Positions 6,244 to 7,461 of a stretch of DNA of 7,461 nt are shown one piece after another. The notes beneath the pieces are model-generated. The model ran no database searches and had not been told where the DNA came from. It saw nothing but the letters and a program-made list of their open reading frames with translations. A program made the position numbers and the translations under genes. Position 1 is the stretch's first letter. Each line of letters starts with the position of its first letter. The stretch is from an uncultured Flavobacteriales bacterium (GTDB lineage Bacteria > Bacteroidota > Bacteroidia > Flavobacteriales_D > SKUL01): positions 1-7,461 of the forward strand of contig CALDPJ010000159.1 in NCBI GenBank assembly GCA_937911795.1. The letters run 5' to 3'.

Positions 6244-7461
6244 TTAATTAGTATTATCTTGATCGGTAAATATATATTTTCTGGTACTTCTATAAGTCAA
6301 AAACGGTACATATTGTTTTTGCCGGACAAAAGTTCCTGAGAGCAAAATGACAATTCCGAGGGGGAGAAAGACGGTAGCTGCAAACACTATTTCGTAATAG
6401 GCGGGGAAGAATCCCCAGCCAATCCACAGCCACAATCCTTGTAAAAATAATAATAACTCAGTAGAAATAAAACCTATGAGGATTGAAATTAAACCCCAAC
6501 GAATCAAGTTCGTTTTTTGATCCAATATTCCACGTGCAGTCAGTGAGGCCAGTACATAGCAGGTAATAGAACCCAGCATGGTGAGGTGAATAAAACCCAC
6601 CACAAATTGCCGGATGGTATAAGAAATGACTGCTACCTGTGGAATTACTACCGCAGTTTGAATCAATATTTTCCCGCCGAATGAAACGAAGGCAAGAATT
6701 AATAATGCTTTGGTGAGGGTAGTTGCCGAGTGAAAAAAAACAATTGAATGCTTCTTTACAATCTGCCAGAAAACGACGAGCGCTATGAGTTGAATCAATA
6801 CACCAGCACTGTTGAGGTAAAAAATCCAATCTTCGGGAGTGGACCAGGCCACGGAAAGCGCATAGGTCAGTGCAGTGGAAATGAGTAATAAACCATAAAA
6901 CCATCCGAAACGCTGCTTGGAAACGATTCCACCGGTCATCTCTATCTGCTGAAAAACGAGTGCCATTACAGCAAATGTAAACCAGCCATTAAACTGAAAA
7001 TGCAGAAAGAATTGTATGGAGGCATAGTATAATACACTGTCGCCAAACAGACCTGTACTGATGGGGCCGATCAGCCAAACACCGATGGTGGAAATCAACA
7101 TCAGAATTAAAGCGGTGCGCAACAATAGACCTGAAGCTGTGGGTGATTTCCAGATTTTAGGAAGTACAACGCCGGCAATTACATACGAGGTGAGCAATTG
7201 TAGTGTAGAAAAAGTAATGGAAACAGCTCCGTAACCTTCAATCGGAAAGCTGATCATCATCCCGACAACGGTCACCTGCGTGATCCAGAAAAGTATATCG
7301 TATTTTTTATTCCGGACCTCCTCTGCTGGTAGAAAATGATCCAGTATAATCGCGTACAGCACCAAAAATAACCAGCCCAACATTGCGGTGTGGGAGTGGC
7401 CGTGCATCATGCTCCTGAAATCCATCCAGGGCAATTCTGTAACATGTGCCAACCGGAGCAA
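6244..7461 (-). CDS. Polytopic membrane protein with haem-copper/NnrS-like histidine pattern (5' end cut off by window edge)
   Basis: Integral membrane protein of unknown function; 405 residues are visible with about eleven hydrophobic helices, roughly at 21-41, 56-72, 80-100, 111-133, 145-170, 184-203, 213-234, 247-265, 284-306, 320-341 and 353-376. The frame is open to the window edge: the first codon there is TTG, and the segment LRLAHVTELPW before the first Met (13) looks like the continuation of an earlier helix, so the true start probably lies outside. Possible metal or haem ligands sit within or at the ends of helices: MMHGHSHTAMLGW at 18-30 (His20, 22, 24), FLHFQFNGWFTF at 152-163 (His154) and FIHLTMLGS at 290-298 (His292). 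This spacing recalls haem-copper oxidase subunit I or NnrS proteins. However, the HPE, double-His and HxH signatures of a canonical oxidase or NO reductase are absent, so it should not be called NorB or CcoN. It precedes the cytochrome gene by 15 bases and is therefore likely part of the nos operon. Confidence 0.8.
   Translation of the reverse strand: MLRLAHVTELPWMDFRSMMHGHSHTAMLGWLFLVLYAIILDHFLPAEEVRNKKYDILFWITQVTVVGMMISFPIEGYGAVSITFSTLQLLTSYVIAGVVLPKIWKSPTASGLLLRTALILMLISTIGVWLIGPISTGLFGDSVLYYASIQFFLHFQFNGWFTFAVMALVFQQIEMTGGIVSKQRFGWFYGLLLISTALTYALSVAWSTPEDWIFYLNSAGVLIQLIALVVFWQIVKKHSIVFFHSATTLTKALLILAFVSFGGKILIQTAVVIPQVAVISYTIRQFVVGFIHLTMLGSITCYVLASLTARGILDQKTNLIRWGLISILIGFISTELLLFLQGLWLWIGWGFFPAYYEIVFAATVFLPLGIVILLSGTFVRQKQYVPFLTYRSTRKYIFTDQDNTN

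Noticed and set aside
6244..7461. Calling the first gene a nitric oxide reductase (NorB) or cbb3 oxidase subunit I.
   Set aside because: The histidine signatures for the haem-copper active site (HPE or HLWVEG-like, double His, HxH) are not found; only a loose similarity in helix and His pattern exists.

Overview
The window is a cut-out of one nitrous oxide reductase (nos) operon lying entirely on the minus strand, so transcription runs from the right edge to the left edge. Reading in that direction, the genes are: a polytopic membrane protein with conserved-looking membrane histidines (5' end outside the window), a lipoprotein monohaem cytochrome c, nosZ (clade II type), a four-helix membrane protein in the NosB position, nosL, nosD, nosF and nosY (3' end outside the window). 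About 98% of the sequence is coding. The largest gap between genes is 60 bases. No RNA gene, mobile element, CRISPR array or convincing terminator is visible, and the operon promoter must lie to the right of the window.

The organism is most likely a member of the Bacteroidota. This is an inference from four signs: the compact order cytochrome c, nosZ, membrane protein, nosL, nosD, nosF, nosY; the lack of nosR and of nosG/nosH/nosC-type electron-transfer genes inside the visible part; A-rich leaders without Shine-Dalgarno sequences; and short lipoprotein signal peptides on NosZ, NosL and the cytochrome. The exact genus cannot be read from the sequence.

The genes form a working set. NosZ reduces N2O to N2 with a CuA electron-entry site and a CuZ catalytic site, and all expected copper ligands are present. 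NosL (copper chaperone) and the NosDFY ABC system (periplasmic NosD, ATPase NosF, permease NosY) build the CuZ centre. The small cytochrome c encoded just before nosZ is the obvious candidate electron donor to CuA. The two polytopic membrane proteins have no proven role and are the least understood parts of the window. NosZ, NosL and the cytochrome all carry lipobox-type signal peptides, so the reductase, its copper donor and its likely electron donor may all be membrane-tethered.

The last five genes after nosZ form a translationally coupled chain, with start and stop codons overlapping by 4, 14, 8 and 8 bases. Two starts are non-ATG: nosZ uses GTG, and the NosB-like gene probably uses TTG. 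The nosY fragment at the left edge runs off the window with no stop codon.
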